The translations under genes were made by a program, and so were the position numbers. Positions 1 through 11,407 of a stretch of 64,000 bases of DNA are shown piece by piece. The notes beneath the pieces are model-generated. The model worked only from the letters and a program-made list of their open reading frames with translations, had not been told where the DNA came from and did not search any database. Origin of the DNA: Polytrichum commune. Taxonomy: Eukaryota > Streptophyta > Polytrichopsida > Polytrichales > Polytrichaceae. The stretch spans positions 33,252,527 to 33,316,526 of the forward strand of contig OX485808.1 in the NCBI GenBank assembly GCA_950295325.1, written 5' to 3'. The stretch's first letter is position 1, and each line of letters opens with the position of its first letter.

Positions 1-1053
1 TAATTGAGGTGAAAAACCTCTGAAAATGGTTGAGAGGATAATCAAATGACCAGTTTGTCTTAAGTTGTGGTGAACAATATGTCCAGACTTCTTTGAAGTT
101 ACTGTTGCATCTTTCCACCTCTAGAATTATCCATGTCCTTACAACGTCCTCCACATCCAGGATTGTCCTCGTCCTCACCGCATTCAAATCGCTCCACTAC
201 TCCCAACTGTCATCTCCGCTTCGCACTCCTCGTCCCTCAACCAACAATGTCTCCGATCGTGAGTTTGGTGTCTCCAAAGAAAGTTGGTGCAAGAAAAAAA
301 TAATCCTCTTGGCTCTCAAGCCGGGGGGTCATCGAGAGTTGAATGGAGTCGGAAACATCCAAGTCCATGTGAAGAGGTCCAGATTAGGCCGATTGATTCC
401 AAGACCAAGGTGGCCGAGAGCGGCAACCGGTTTGACTTTTTGGATCGTGGGTTCAATAAGTAGTAGGTGGACGTGGTATTTGAGAGGTATTTGTACATTT
501 CCAAAAATATTAATAAATATTATCCAACATTTCTCCAACCAATATATTTTGAATGCTTGTATTCTCCTTTTCAATATTTGAAATACATCTAATGTTGAGA
601 TTGGGCTCCCATATCCACCTTATTTATGAGTGAGCGTTCATAATCGTCATGCCACCTTGCATATGCACAACATGCATGACAAAAATATGTGCCATATGTT
701 ATTAGTGTCACTTGTTGTTCCATTATTCTTCACGAGTGCGCATTTGGGAAGGCTTCGCTCCATCTGCTAATGTTATTCTCACGAACTAATGTTCGTAAAT
801 GATGAGCACCACCCCCTTTATCCCCCAATCACAAAATACTCGTTCATAGATGATCCATAGCATTCACTTTCACATGAAAATTCTATTATGCATAAGTTGC
901 ATCCGCCTTTGCATGCTAATGTTGTAGTCCATCTCTCGTATTCTTGACGTAGGGAATGTAGTGGTTTAAATCGTAATCATTTATTTTCTACTTGTTGTTT
1001 CCCTGTTATGTATTGTAAGATGTTGCTAGTTAAAATGTCTACCACAAGGTCCC
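1..1053. other. No recognisable gene or repeat
   Basis: Open frames of up to 162 codons occur around 93-581 on both strands, but none shows a motif, a codon signature or a plausible splice structure that I recognise. I see no tandem or inverted repeat here. Confidence 0.4.
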
Positions 1054-1799
1054 TTGGAGATAGCTTGCACCCTCTCAACACCAACACCTGAATCCCTGGG
1101 TAAACCATTCATTGTTTTTGACCTCAATGGGGTTCTATGCCACTCCAAGCAAGCCCAAAATACTTCCCATGTCCGTTTCCATAGCCCCCAAGACATGGAC
1201 TACGACAGGGAAACTCTCATTCACTATAAGTTGTCCAAGTTCATCTTGGCTAGTGGAGCTTCCTTTGTGAGGTCCAAGACTTCGCTCACATGATAGTGTG
1301 GAACTCCATGATGTTCAAGAACACTAGAGCCATCATCTCCTCCTTGTTTTGCGGTCTTGCCCCTTCCCCCCTCCCGTTTGCCTCATCTTAAGGCAAAAAT
1401 CTTTGCAATGAACTCCTTGACAAGAGGGGCAGTCCCGAAAGCGGGTGGGTTGGTGGGGCACATTTTTTCAAAGTCTTGAAGTCCAAGCTTTGGGACCATG
1501 TTCCCACGTTGCGCGGTGTTCCCGCCGGTTGGTGGCCAAGCCCGCTTGACACACTTCTCGTTAACAACAACCCTGCCAAAAATGTCCTCCCCCCCCCCCC
1601 CCCTAAAGGCATCATCATCTTCATGAAGGACACATTCCTAGAGAATGAGCTTGCTCCCTACATTAGGAGGCTCGTGAACCACCCTGATAATTTCCCCGAT
1701 TTTGTCCTATCCCACCCAATTGGCAATAGGCCTCTCAACCCGCATAGTGATGTATATAAGGCATTTGTAAAATATTCATGGCTCAATAAATTAATTTGA
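1054..1799 (+). pseudogene. Broken FCP1/NIF-type HAD phosphatase copy
   Basis: Pieces of the FCP1-like (NLI-interacting factor, HAD superfamily) phosphatase domain lie in order. Motif I reads FIVFDLNGVLC (about 1111-1143). A motif II-like VWNSM lies at 1296-1310. A Lys-containing helix (FFKVLKSKLWDHVP) precedes 1500, and LLVNNNPAK stands at the motif normally carrying two acidic residues (near 1557-1583). Family members dephosphorylate proteins, typically using the DxDx(T/V) nucleophile. Here the second Asp of motif I is Asn and the acidic pair is Asn-Asn. The frame changes between about 1270 and 1296, an in-frame TAA lies at 1389-1391, and a run of 15 C (1589-1603) sits inside the domain. 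These faults make it a decayed gene copy. Unannotated introns could explain the frame change, but not the lost acidic residues. Confidence 0.55.
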
Positions 1800-3902
1800 G
1801 CATTGACCCTCTATGTATTTGCATCTTCTTTTGTATCATGTCCACATCTGATGATTTTCCCTCCATTTTTTTTGTTGTTGCATCGTTCTTGTTTTCATAG
1901 TTGCAACCTCTAGCTCACCCAAATGTGGCGCAAATGTCCGTTCATGGCCCATTTGCATTTCTATCATCCCTTGGCTCTCCCTCTCGTGGCGATAGCAACT
2001 TCCCCATCCCTTTACTATGCTAGTTCTCCATCATGGATGCCGCCTCGGCCGTGGATTACTCCAAGGATATTTGGGCTTGAGGATAGAGTTGTGAACATCG
2101 CTCCATGCCAAGGTTGTGGGTCGCACCTATGTTTTGTCCATGTCTCCCCTTTTCAACGAGAAGTGTATACCCATTCCTAGCGTGGACATGTTGTTGTCCA
2201 AAGACTACTCCCGTAAGTGCCCAAGGTCAAGCATGCACCTTTGCATGGACCAACCTCCTTCATACGTCTCCGCAGTTTCCAACGTGCTTGTAGTTCTTGA
2301 AGTCTTGGTTGTCCCCGTCAATATCCCCATTGTGCCAACCCTGCCCAATTTTGTTGCCGCCTCCCCGCACACTGACCAAACCCCCCCCCCCCCAAGGCAA
2401 AGGTTGGCAATCTTTCCTATGACAAAGTTTCCTTTGTTTGTTTTCATATGATGCTTTATTTGTTATGGGTTTTACAAACATCCATCCAAACCTCTCTTCA
2501 TTTCTTGCCTGCTTCACCCAATTGTGTGATCCCCTGTCCCTAGGCCGTTCCGCTCTCGAATGTGAACCTTTCATCCACAATCTTTTTGTTGGGTAGGCGC
2601 ACCCTCAAGGATAGTTATTGCGAGTTCGACTGATGTTTGGTGCTTTGGAGAAGTGCAAGACATTTGGTTTCGCAGATGCCATCATATTCCATGTACAATT
2701 CCTTGTCGTATAATTCGGGAGTATGTCGCCAAATATAAGTAGCCAATTCATTGTCCATTCCTATACAAAATAAAGGTTACAACCTTGGGCCCAAGATTTT
2801 CAAGGCCATGGAGGCGATGGGAGCAAAGGAAAAAGAAACCTCTGCAAAGGTCATAGCCAAAGAGAAAGAAGCAGCAATGAAGGCCGTCAAAAAACTAGGA
2901 GTTTTAGGTTCAATTGACGTTCCAAATGTGTAGGGCATGTTAGTTCAATGACTGTAGGTTGTGGTTGGATGTCTATTGTATTCAAAGGACCAGCTCCTCA
3001 ATGTACCAATGGGTGTTTTTCTTATATTATGTACTTGAATGCCATTCAATACATTCAATTTCTAATCATTTCCCACAATTTGCCTTCAACGTGTCATAAC
3101 CTATTATATTTTATGCAAGTGGTTTAATATCTAGTTCAATTTCTTATTGTGATGACATGTATTTGTGCCAAATCGGTTAATACCGCCCATGCAAATCATT
3201 TTTTCATCTAAATTAAATCACATTGAATTTATTTTGTGTTTCCATTGTTCTTTATTTGAAAATCATTTCCTTAATTAGTCTCAAAATCATGAAAAAATTT
3301 GTGATTACCGAATAAAGTGTTCAAATGTTTTTATTGGACAATTGATAGTAACACTCCTATGCAATAACCTCCCATGTCTACCACATGGCAACCTTTCAAG
3401 TCAAGATTTTTGTGCATTAGCTCAAAAAAAATGTACTGACCTCTACAACGTAATTTTATTACCTTGATTTAACTGTAAAATTTTTTAGTAGTCTATATAA
3501 ACACAAATAACATGTTTCCAATGTGAAAGTTGGCATGATTGGTTGTATTACGTGCACTATATAGATTGATGGACATTTGCAAGCATAATGTATGATATTG
3601 AAATAATAAAGTCTCAAAAGAATTCTTGATGTGAGCGCTTCATGAGCTACAAATTTTATAATAACCGATCGTATCTGCTTATGCCTCTGACATGCAAGCA
3701 GTTGACATTTATAGAATCAAATTTGTGTAACATTTTATGAAATGTCTCATCATATGATGTTCATGCTTTATCCTACCTTTACTCTGGCAAGAAACAATAT
3801 ATAGACCTCAACAATGCACAGTTGATAGTAATACTACATGATGGCAACATTTTATAGCAAGTCTCAACATGGAGGCAAAATCCCAACCTGTGAGCCTCAA
3901 GT
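1800..3902. other. Intergenic, no supported gene
   Basis: Short open frames occur at 1923-2580 and at 2751-2933; the latter is rich in Lys, Glu and Ala. None is recognisable. There is a poly-C run near 2384-2394. From about 2940 the sequence becomes AT-rich with no structure that I can see. Confidence 0.4.
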
Positions 3903-5000
3903 GACCCCCACGAACTTATATGGGAGGTAGATTCGAGCAGGGGCAGCCGTCCGGCCATAAATTTCAGATTTTTTGGACCCGACCGAAAACTGCTGCCTAC
4001 CCGCCCGATTTCGAAAAAATCGTTGCCCTTGCATTCTTGAAGGCCACTTATCCACAAATCCCATATTGACTGCACTTCACCTTCAAGGTCCAAAATTCAA
4101 TATATATGTTCACTTCCATTGAGTACATAAGCAATTGACTTGGATTTCATTTTCGAAATGAAACCGTCAATAAAGCATGTAAATAACTTGGAAGTCAAAA
4201 ATATTATAAAACCCTCATTAGCATCGAGGTTATGATTTTTGTAACTTGCCATTGCAAGGGTCTTTGTCATTCTTAAATGGAACTAAAATTAGTGGTTTAA
4301 ATTTAGTATCTTAAATATTATAGTATTTTAGTTAATACTTTCTACTTTCACAAAGTTTTCATATGCATTTAAACTAATTAAGTGTGAATTAATTATGATT
4401 AATTATAGTAAGTATATTTTATCATTAATTAGGCTTAATTAATTTGGTAAGCATACTTTCTGATTTAATTGGGCTTAATTAGAATTAATCAGGATTAATT
4501 AGATTTAAATACATTCAATCACACAATTAGTTTGAATTCATAATAACTCTTTATGAAAGTAGAAGGTATTAACTCGATTTTAATACTGAACATACTAAAA
4601 TAAAATAGCGAAATTATGTTCCATTTTAAGAATGACAAACACCCTTTCAATGGCAAGTCACAAAAATCATAACCTTAGTGCTAATGAGGGTTTTATAATA
4701 TTTTAGACTTCCAAGTTATTTCCATACTTTAATGGCAGTTTCGCTTTAAACATGAAATCTGTGTCAATTGCTTATTTACTCAATGCAAGTGAACATATAT
4801 ATTGGATTTTGGACCTTGAAGGTGAAGTGCACTCAATATGGGACTTGTGGATAAGTGGCCTTCAAGAATGCAAGGGCAATGGTTTTTCCGAAATTAGGCG
4901 GGCGGGCAGTAGTTTTTGGTCGGATCTAGAAAATCTGGAATTTCTAGCCAGGCGGTTGCCCCTGCCCGAATCTACCTCCCCTATAAGTTTGTGGGGGGAA
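3903..5000. repeat. 1.1-kb foldback (long inverted repeat) element
   Basis: The left half (3903-about 4400) is closely matched by the reverse complement of the right half (about 4500-5000). The matches run from the outer ends (ACGAACTTATATGGGAGG on the left, its near complement at 4970-4990) almost to the centre. The centre is very AT-rich, with repeated ATTAATTAGGCTTAATTA-like words. The arms even yield the same peptide on opposite strands (sharing SIWDLWISGLQECKGN). No transposase or clear target duplication is visible. Known analogues are foldback and Mutator-like nonautonomous elements; the class is not proven. Confidence 0.75.
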
Positions 5001-5405
5001 CTTTAACGTCCCCCCTAAAATATGGTTAATTATCATTGAAGTTGGATCTTGATTACTTTATGCAAAAGTATACGAGGGAGTTTCTGAGCCCGAATTCGTG
5101 CCCACATGTCTTCTTAACCTCTCAAACTGTTAGAATCTAGTTATTGTGTTGTGGGAGTAGCTTAAAGTGACAAGAGTTTGGATTTAGTTAAGTTTAGTTG
5201 TTTTATGTTCAAAGGGATTTAGTCGAGTTAATTGTGGGACTCGCATTATTAAAAGTGAAAAAGACTAAAAACATGTAATTAGTTCAATTAAGTTAGAGGT
5301 GACGCTTGAGTTCAAGCAACCTTTTAGGCTTGGGGTATGGTAGTTAGGCTTGAAGTTTTGTTCATTTTAGGTTTGAGCTTGGTTGATTTAAGGAAGGGGG
5401 CTCAC

Positions 5406-6130
5406 CTTCGGGAAGAGATGAGGCAGCTGGATTTCCGGTGGATCCAGCAGGGGTCCGGGAAGAGGAGAGCCTCTCGGGCTCAGTATTCTCTCTCTCACTA
5501 CTAGCAAAAAAAGGAGGCCGTCCGAGGAAAGGTGAAGCCCTGCTGGTTTGGGAAGCGGGAGATTGCAGTTGACGATGCCTCAAGGTTGGCATGCCGGGCA
5601 ATTCTAGCCTGGTGTTACATTACTCTCAGTTCAGCAACCCTGGAATCATCAGCTCATTCCGAGGAGCTCTGATGTGGAAGGGAGAGGATGGCAGTTCGGC
5701 GATTTCGGCTTGAGACATGTGGCTGTTTCGGAAGCTGGGTCATTAGAGTGTGGCTCATTACAGGAGGATGTGCAAACAACCTCGAGCTGCAGGATTGTGC
5801 AATGGGATGCTGGAGGGAGAGAAATAAAACCAAATAAATAAATAAATGATGAGGGCATCCAGAGATCTGACCTCTGGAATGCCTCTCCGGAGGATGTTGG
5901 TTGAGAGTTCCGAGCACACTACCGCTGCGAAGAGAGTTGTCGCCGCTGTGTGAGATGGCAGGGCAAGAACTCTGTATTCTCGACACAATTTCGTCTCAGT
6001 TTCGATATTGCCAGCTCATTGCAACCAGGACGAGCAGCTGGGAATGAGCTAGGCGTGTAAAGGATCAGCACTCACCAGGGATTGCTGGGGGCTTGAAAAG
6101 CTCAAGGGTAATGTGCTCAGAAGTCGCCAT
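5406..6130 (-). CDS. Probable 5' exons of an unidentified spliced gene
   Basis: Read on the minus strand, an ATG at 6130 opens MATSEHITLELFKPPAIP. It ends at a consensus donor (CCTG|GTGAGT, intron from 6075). An acceptor ending CAGAG at 5970 restores the frame for 33 more codons, ending IPE at 5872, where GAG|GTCAGA could be a donor. A third candidate exon (5406-5608) has an acceptor CACCAG and a donor GAAG|GTGAGC. It encodes a Ser/Pro-rich disordered-looking stretch in one frame, but my joins do not give a single frame through it. The product is not recognised. Beyond 5400 I find no further exon before the foldback repeat, so the gene may be truncated or have long introns. GC content is clearly higher than in the flanks. 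Confidence 0.35.
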
Positions 6131-6751
6131 CGCCAGAGAATTCCAGGGGTCACTAGTTTTCAGAGCAGAGGAGAGATTGGGTGGGAAAAAAGGTTGAAAT
6201 GTGCAGTATTTGAAGCCCGAATCTGCCTTTCAGGGGGCTTAGCTGCCAGGCCTTAGTACTTAAGAAACGACAACAGATCCACCCTTAACACTCAAGGTGC
6301 GGCATTGGGAAGCCTCTCACTGGGGCTGGGGTTAGACCGAAAATGTTAGTGTGGGCAGCAGTGGCCTAGCTGTAGCGGTTGAGCTCAGTTAACGAGCTGA
6401 ATTAGTTATTGGATAATCACTTAGTAAAAGTGATATTAAGGGTGGAGCAACGGGGGGCAGTTAGGTTAGGATTTTATAGATAATGATTGGTAGGGATTGC
6501 ATTGAGCGGTTGGGCGTAGTGTAGAGCTTTAGCGTGGGTGTTGAATTCTATTAGGAGTTCAGGGTGACAATGACCACACATGGAAAAAATATTTTTTAAT
6601 ACTTGTAACCGCGTGTGTTTAAATAAAAATGTGTGTGTGTGTTGAGAAGTACATTGTTGGAGCATTTCGCACCAAGCCTAAGGGTTAAGGGAGGTGAGCA
6701 ATTCCATGTGAGCCATGAGCTTTCACCCGGACTATGACGCATAAGGGTGGA

Positions 6752-7010
6752 AGTTTAGGGCTGACAGAGTTGGGTTGAGAGTTGGGTCTAGCTTTTTGCT
6801 AGACTCAACTCGCAACACAAGTCTCAAGCCTCATCTTTAAAAAGTGTTGCCATGTGGGCATCCATGTCATAGTTGGGACTTAGGGCTTGGGACCCGTGTG
6901 AAGTGGTAAGTCCCAACTTCCATGCTCTCAATGACTGAGATTGCACAAATTGACCTCAACTGACTTGGGACTTAAGACTTGGGACCCTGTGTGAACGAGC
7001 CCTAAGGTGT
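6752..7010 (-). repeat. Dispersed repeat related to the array at 25.4 kb
   Basis: The reverse complement of this segment matches the unit and the downstream part of the 25,365-26,110 region. Both contain GAAGTTGGGACTTACCACTT, GAGGTCAAT and a shared GTTGAGTC-containing tail. The ends read TTTAGGGCT and AGCCCTAAGG, a short inverted match, so it could be a MITE, but the terminal match is only about 8 bp. Confidence 0.5.
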
Positions 7011-7731
7011 ATGCAAATATGACAAGTATGCAAATGTTGAGCAGATAAACTGTGACATAAGACATGTACATTGTTTATGGTATTTAGTGTTGCATGTGTA
7101 ATAAGTGTCACTTAAACTGTATTTTGAAGTGTTTGTTAGGTTAGTACACCAATGATCAAAAACTTTAACATAGGTGTCACCTCATGAAACTTGGCATTAG
7201 TACGTTCAATAGTGTTATGAGGTGTATGCTTGCCCTACACAATAGTCTACCGTGTGACTAAAAGTGCACACAAATGACACGGCATTATTATGCTTGAGAA
7301 GATCTTCCTCTTGCTTACTAAAAAGTAACACACATGACACTTGCCGTAAGTATGCTCGATCATATCATCCTCTTGCATACTATAATGCAAACTATCATCT
7401 CAAGTATCCCAATGTGCTATGCTAAATGCCATGAAGTAAGTAATTTTACATTTGAAAAGAATGACTTATGTTGGTGAATTGTATCATATTGGCAATTAAC
7501 GGACGTGCCACTTTGAGACCACCCGGCATCTAGTTTAGAGCCCTTCACAAATAATGTATGTGATACTAATTACCATAATGGTGTAGTTGTGGTAATGCCT
7601 CAATGTTAGATAATCATTTAGTCCACGTAGACTATTTGTCAAAGGCAGAATGACACTTACACTTCTACTAAGTTAAGTTCTAGACTTAGTTGGTTAGACA
7701 CTTTAAATATTCCCGCTTATGTTTTAGGTGA

Positions 7732-7752
7732 TCTCTCTCTCTCTCTCTCTCT
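7732..7752. repeat. (TC)n microsatellite
   Basis: An uninterrupted TC dinucleotide tract of about ten units. Confidence 0.95.
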
Positions 7753-9805
7753 GAAGGACTGTACCAAGCAACAGATCTATGTTCTCTGTTCAGTAATCGC
7801 AGGCGTAGCTCATCGATGATCAGGTTGAATAAAGCAATAATTGCTTACTCAAGAATTATTCCACACCGCTGTGTAATTGCATTTCAAAATTGACAGCCAA
7901 CATTGAAGCAATTCAGGATGTTGACAATGTTGACAAAGATTCGATGTGAGAATGTGAGAAAGTGAAAATGGCGTGAGAGCCCTATCGGAGATCGAAGAGG
8001 GGAATCCCATGCCACCGTCTAATGCGGCAGGTTGAGGATCGATCCAGGTCCAAACACTCAGGTCCGAATGCTCAGATCTTAAAGTAGTTGCAAGATGACT
8101 AATAACTCCATCGATCAAATCTTGGCCTTGAGAATGTATCAAATACTATTCTGATAAATATGTTTTCGATGAGTCCGTGCTCGATGTCCTCAGTGTTCAG
8201 AGTTGCTGATTGTACCTACCTTCCTGTCATGCAACTCGGGTGGAAAAATTCAAATATGACCTCTTGCTGTTGCGGAATAAGTTCTATATGGCAATATTAG
8301 GCTCCGTGAGATTTTGTGAATAGCATGGAGAGGTTTATGGACTTGATTTGCCACCGCAGCAGGAAGTAGCTAGCTTGTCACCTTCTGAACTCTGTATAAA
8401 TTACTTTCGCATAATATCAACTTTTTAGTGGTCGTTGGCTTGCATCTGGTGACTGTAAATTGGCAACGTTAATGTACTGCTCTATCTCTACTTGAACTTG
8501 TAACTTGCGAGTTTATGCGGAGCTTAGATGTACAGATGCTCCAACTATGGCACAGTATGTGTTTTTAGAACTCTTAGTTTATAGCAATCTGTGGTTGTAC
8601 TTCTTTGACCATTTGATTTGGTTTCTTTGCTCCCTGGAGTAAGATTTGCGCTCACAACGTTTGATTACTTGTGCGGTTTGTAGAAACTAAGTTAAGCAAG
8701 AGGAACATTCACAGTCATCTGAAGATAAAGCTGGCAATGTCGGAGCGTATGATCGACAGTGGATGTGAAAGGTTTGCAGAAAGCTTTTCCAAGTATTCCC
8801 CAGGGTCAAGGATGTCTATGGTCTGCACCGCAATGAATAGCAAGGTGTTCGGAGTAGCTCACATCTTGAACGTTTATGCTACTAGTGTGGCTCACTTGTG
8901 ATAAGCCGATAGGCCTTTGAGGCAGGCTGAAATATTCCAAGCTTTTTGTCGTACTTTTCTGAATAATCATTCTAGAGGTAAGTAGCTCAAATAAATTTGC
9001 AAACATCCGATTGAGTAGCTGCTGCATACGCTCATAATTTTCTGTCTTCAAGCCATGCAATGATGAGCTTTTAGATGCACCATTACTACACATCAAAGTC
9101 TTCCTGCTTGCACTTGCACGAGGACCGGTGTCCACAATATACGTCTTATCTGACAACTCATATAAACTATATTAATGTATAGAGTATGATCCGAAAAGCA
9201 TCTGAGCGAATATTTTGCAGGACAAATATTACAAACATGCAGTGGATTTCGCATGGCGTCGACGAGTAAATGGTCCATATGGATTCATTGTTGGCGCCGT
9301 CTGTCTCAAAAAAAGAGAAGATTGGTGTCGACAAGTTCCAGTACTAAGGTAAGCGGGCCTTAATCGGTTACTTTTAGCTCTGCACTTAAGTTTACCTCCG
9401 AGCGGGCTCCAAGCATTCGAGCAATCGAATTCGCTCTCTAGTTACAAATCGTATATTACATGCAGAAGTACGATAGAATTCATTTGATTTTTATTTCAAA
9501 TGATGATCGTACTCTGAGATGATCCATACTAATTAAGATGATGGTCATGTTGACAAAACGCAGCCTATTGCACACTCTCGTATACACATAAGTAAGTGGC
9601 TTTCATTATACATAAGAACTTACAGTTATAACTTACATCGGTGACTTGGATTTCAAAACCCAAGATTTATCGAGACTCAAAAGAGGACATGATCCCACCA
9701 AAACATTGTCTATACGTATTGAAACTACACTTCTCAGCCTTGATGTTCAAAATAACCTGCACCTGCACGATGCCTCGCTCTAGCTCTATGTACAGATGGT
9801 AGGTC
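7753..9805. other. Low-repeat region, possible UTR or non-coding transcript
   Basis: This stretch is less AT-rich and less repetitive than most of the window and resembles transcribed plant sequence, yet holds no long ORF. A 76-codon frame at 8671-8901 (plus) follows a possible acceptor TTTGTAG at about 8684. A word resembling a Tat-type primer site (TGGCGCCGTCTGT) lies at 9292-9304 with no supporting LTR or gag-pol. The last roughly 150 bases before 9806 are probably the 3'UTR of the downstream minus-strand gene. Confidence 0.3.
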
Positions 9806-11386
9806 CTAGTACTTCGCAACGGATGCGAGAGTAACGCTGTAGGTGGTCTGGGCCTCCTTAAGCGTCACACCAAGGTCGTCGAATTGCTTTTGTGCCGCCG
9901 GCTTCTGGGTGGGGATGAGAGCAATCAAATCGAAAGCGAAGCTGTCGATAACAGCCTCAAGGCTAACAAGAGCGATTCTAATAGGCTCGAAGAAGGGGAT
10001 CATGGTGGTGAGCCCGTGCTTGCCAATGACAACATTGAGCAATGCCTGGTGCACATGCACGAATGCGGTGAGCGCATCCACCACCAACTGCGCATCGGCA
10101 TCGGGAAGTGGCCCTGATGTCACGGAGTCCACCCTTGTAGTGCCTTCAGCAATCTTGGTGATGATGACGGTGAACCCCTGAGCGATGATAAATCCCTGCT
10201 GGGGGGCATTGAAGATGTTGATCTTCTCGGTGGCCTTTCGAAGGTTGTCGGACATAGCTGTGACGTTGCTAAACCCTGCCAGAATCTTGTCCGTGGTGGG
10301 GTTGTTGGAGAGTCTTCCAGATCCCTTAAGGTTAAAGCTGTAAGTGGTCTGCGCAAGATGCAGGGTCACACCGAGGTCGTCGAATTGCTTTTGTGCCGCC
10401 GGCTTCTGGGTGGGGATGAGAGCAATCAAATCGAAGGCGAAGCTATCGATGACCGCTTCCAGGCTCACAAGAGCGATTCTAATAGGCTCGAAGAAGGGGA
10501 TCAGGGTGGTGATTCCGTGCTTGCCAATCACCACATTGAGCAATGCCTGGTGCACATGCACGAATGTGGTGAGCGCATTCACCACCAACTGTGCATCGGC
10601 GTCGGGGAGTGGGCCGCTGGTCACCGAGTCCACCCTTGTAATGCCTTCGGTTATCTTAGCGATGATGCCGGCGAAACCCTGAGCGATGATGAATCCCTGC
10701 TGGGGGGCGTTGAAGATGTTGATCTTCAAGGTGGCGACTCGGAGGGTGTCGGACATACTCGTGACATTGCCAATCCCTTGCAGAATCTTGTCCGTGGTGG
10801 GGGTATTGGAGAGTTTTGCATATCCCTCAAGATTAAAGCTGTAAGTCGTCTGGGCGTCCTTGAGCGTCACACCGAGGTCGTCGAATTGCTTTTGTGCCGC
10901 CGGCTTCTGGGTGGGGATGAGAGCAATCAAATCGAAGGCGAAGCTGTCGATGACCGCCTCCAGGCTCACAAGAGCGATCCTAATAGGCTCGAAGAAGGGG
11001 ATCATGGTGGTGAGCCCGTGCTTGCCAATGACAACATTGAGCAATGCCTGGTGCACATGCACGAATGCGGTGAGCGCATCCACCACCAACTGTGCATCGG
11101 CGTCGGGGAGTGGGCCGCTCGTCACCGTGTTCATCTTCTCGATGCCGTGGGCAATCTTAGCAATGATGCCCGTGAACCCCTGAGCGATGATGACTCCCTG
11201 CTGAGGTGCGTTGTAGAATGTGATCTTCGCGGTGGCGACCCGGAGGCTGTCGGACATCTCGGTGACGTCCTTGATTCCTTGCACAATCCGTTCCGTCACG
11301 TTGTTGCCATTGGAGGAAGCCTGGCACAGTGCCATCGTCGACAGGAGGAGGAGGAGGCCTAAGGCCTTGGTCGAGGTCACCGCCAT
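9806..11386 (-). CDS. Secreted triple-repeat protein, HsbA-like
   Basis: The product has 526 residues from the ATG at 11386. I prefer this start to the ATG 14 codons upstream because it puts a classic signal peptide first (MAVTSTKALGLLLLLSTMAL, cleavage near CQASS). The mature part is three tandem repeats of 167 residues (501 bp each, exact period). Each is helical and rich in Ala, Val and Ile, with a core SGPLPDADAQLVV, then HVHQALLNVVIGKHG, then PFFEPIRIALVSLEAVIDSF. No Cys occurs after the signal region. Each repeat starts with an N-glycosylation sequon (NVT). Spacing and character resemble fungal hydrophobic surface binding protein A (HsbA, PF12296), known in Aspergillus to adsorb to hydrophobic surfaces and recruit cutinase. 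That assignment is from memory of the family and needs a profile search. The likely location is extracellular or cell wall. The repeats are nearly identical in DNA, suggesting recent duplication or gene conversion. Confidence 0.85.
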   Translation of the reverse strand: MAVTSTKALGLLLLLSTMALCQASSNGNNVTERIVQGIKDVTEMSDSLRVATAKITFYNAPQQGVIIAQGFTGIIAKIAHGIEKMNTVTSGPLPDADAQLVVDALTAFVHVHQALLNVVIGKHGLTTMIPFFEPIRIALVSLEAVIDSFAFDLIALIPTQKPAAQKQFDDLGVTLKDAQTTYSFNLEGYAKLSNTPTTDKILQGIGNVTSMSDTLRVATLKINIFNAPQQGFIIAQGFAGIIAKITEGITRVDSVTSGPLPDADAQLVVNALTTFVHVHQALLNVVIGKHGITTLIPFFEPIRIALVSLEAVIDSFAFDLIALIPTQKPAAQKQFDDLGVTLHLAQTTYSFNLKGSGRLSNNPTTDKILAGFSNVTAMSDNLRKATEKINIFNAPQQGFIIAQGFTVIITKIAEGTTRVDSVTSGPLPDADAQLVVDALTAFVHVHQALLNVVIGKHGLTTMIPFFEPIRIALVSLEAVIDSFAFDLIALIPTQKPAAQKQFDDLGVTLKEAQTTYSVTLASVAKY

Positions 11387-11407
11387 GTTGAGAGATTGGT
11401 GTTGCTC

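Noticed and set aside
93-581. 162-codon plus-strand frame
   Set aside because: No motif, signal peptide or homology that I recognise; overlapping frames on the other strand are equally open; composition is low-complexity.
6752-7010. MITE call with TTA/TAA ends
   Set aside because: The flanking triplets are not direct repeats and the terminal match is only about 8 bp; kept as a dispersed repeat.
9843-11362. Long plus-strand frames opposite the repeat-protein gene (up to 334 codons)
   Set aside because: They repeat with the same 501-bp period and lack initiation context; they are antisense shadows of the real gene.
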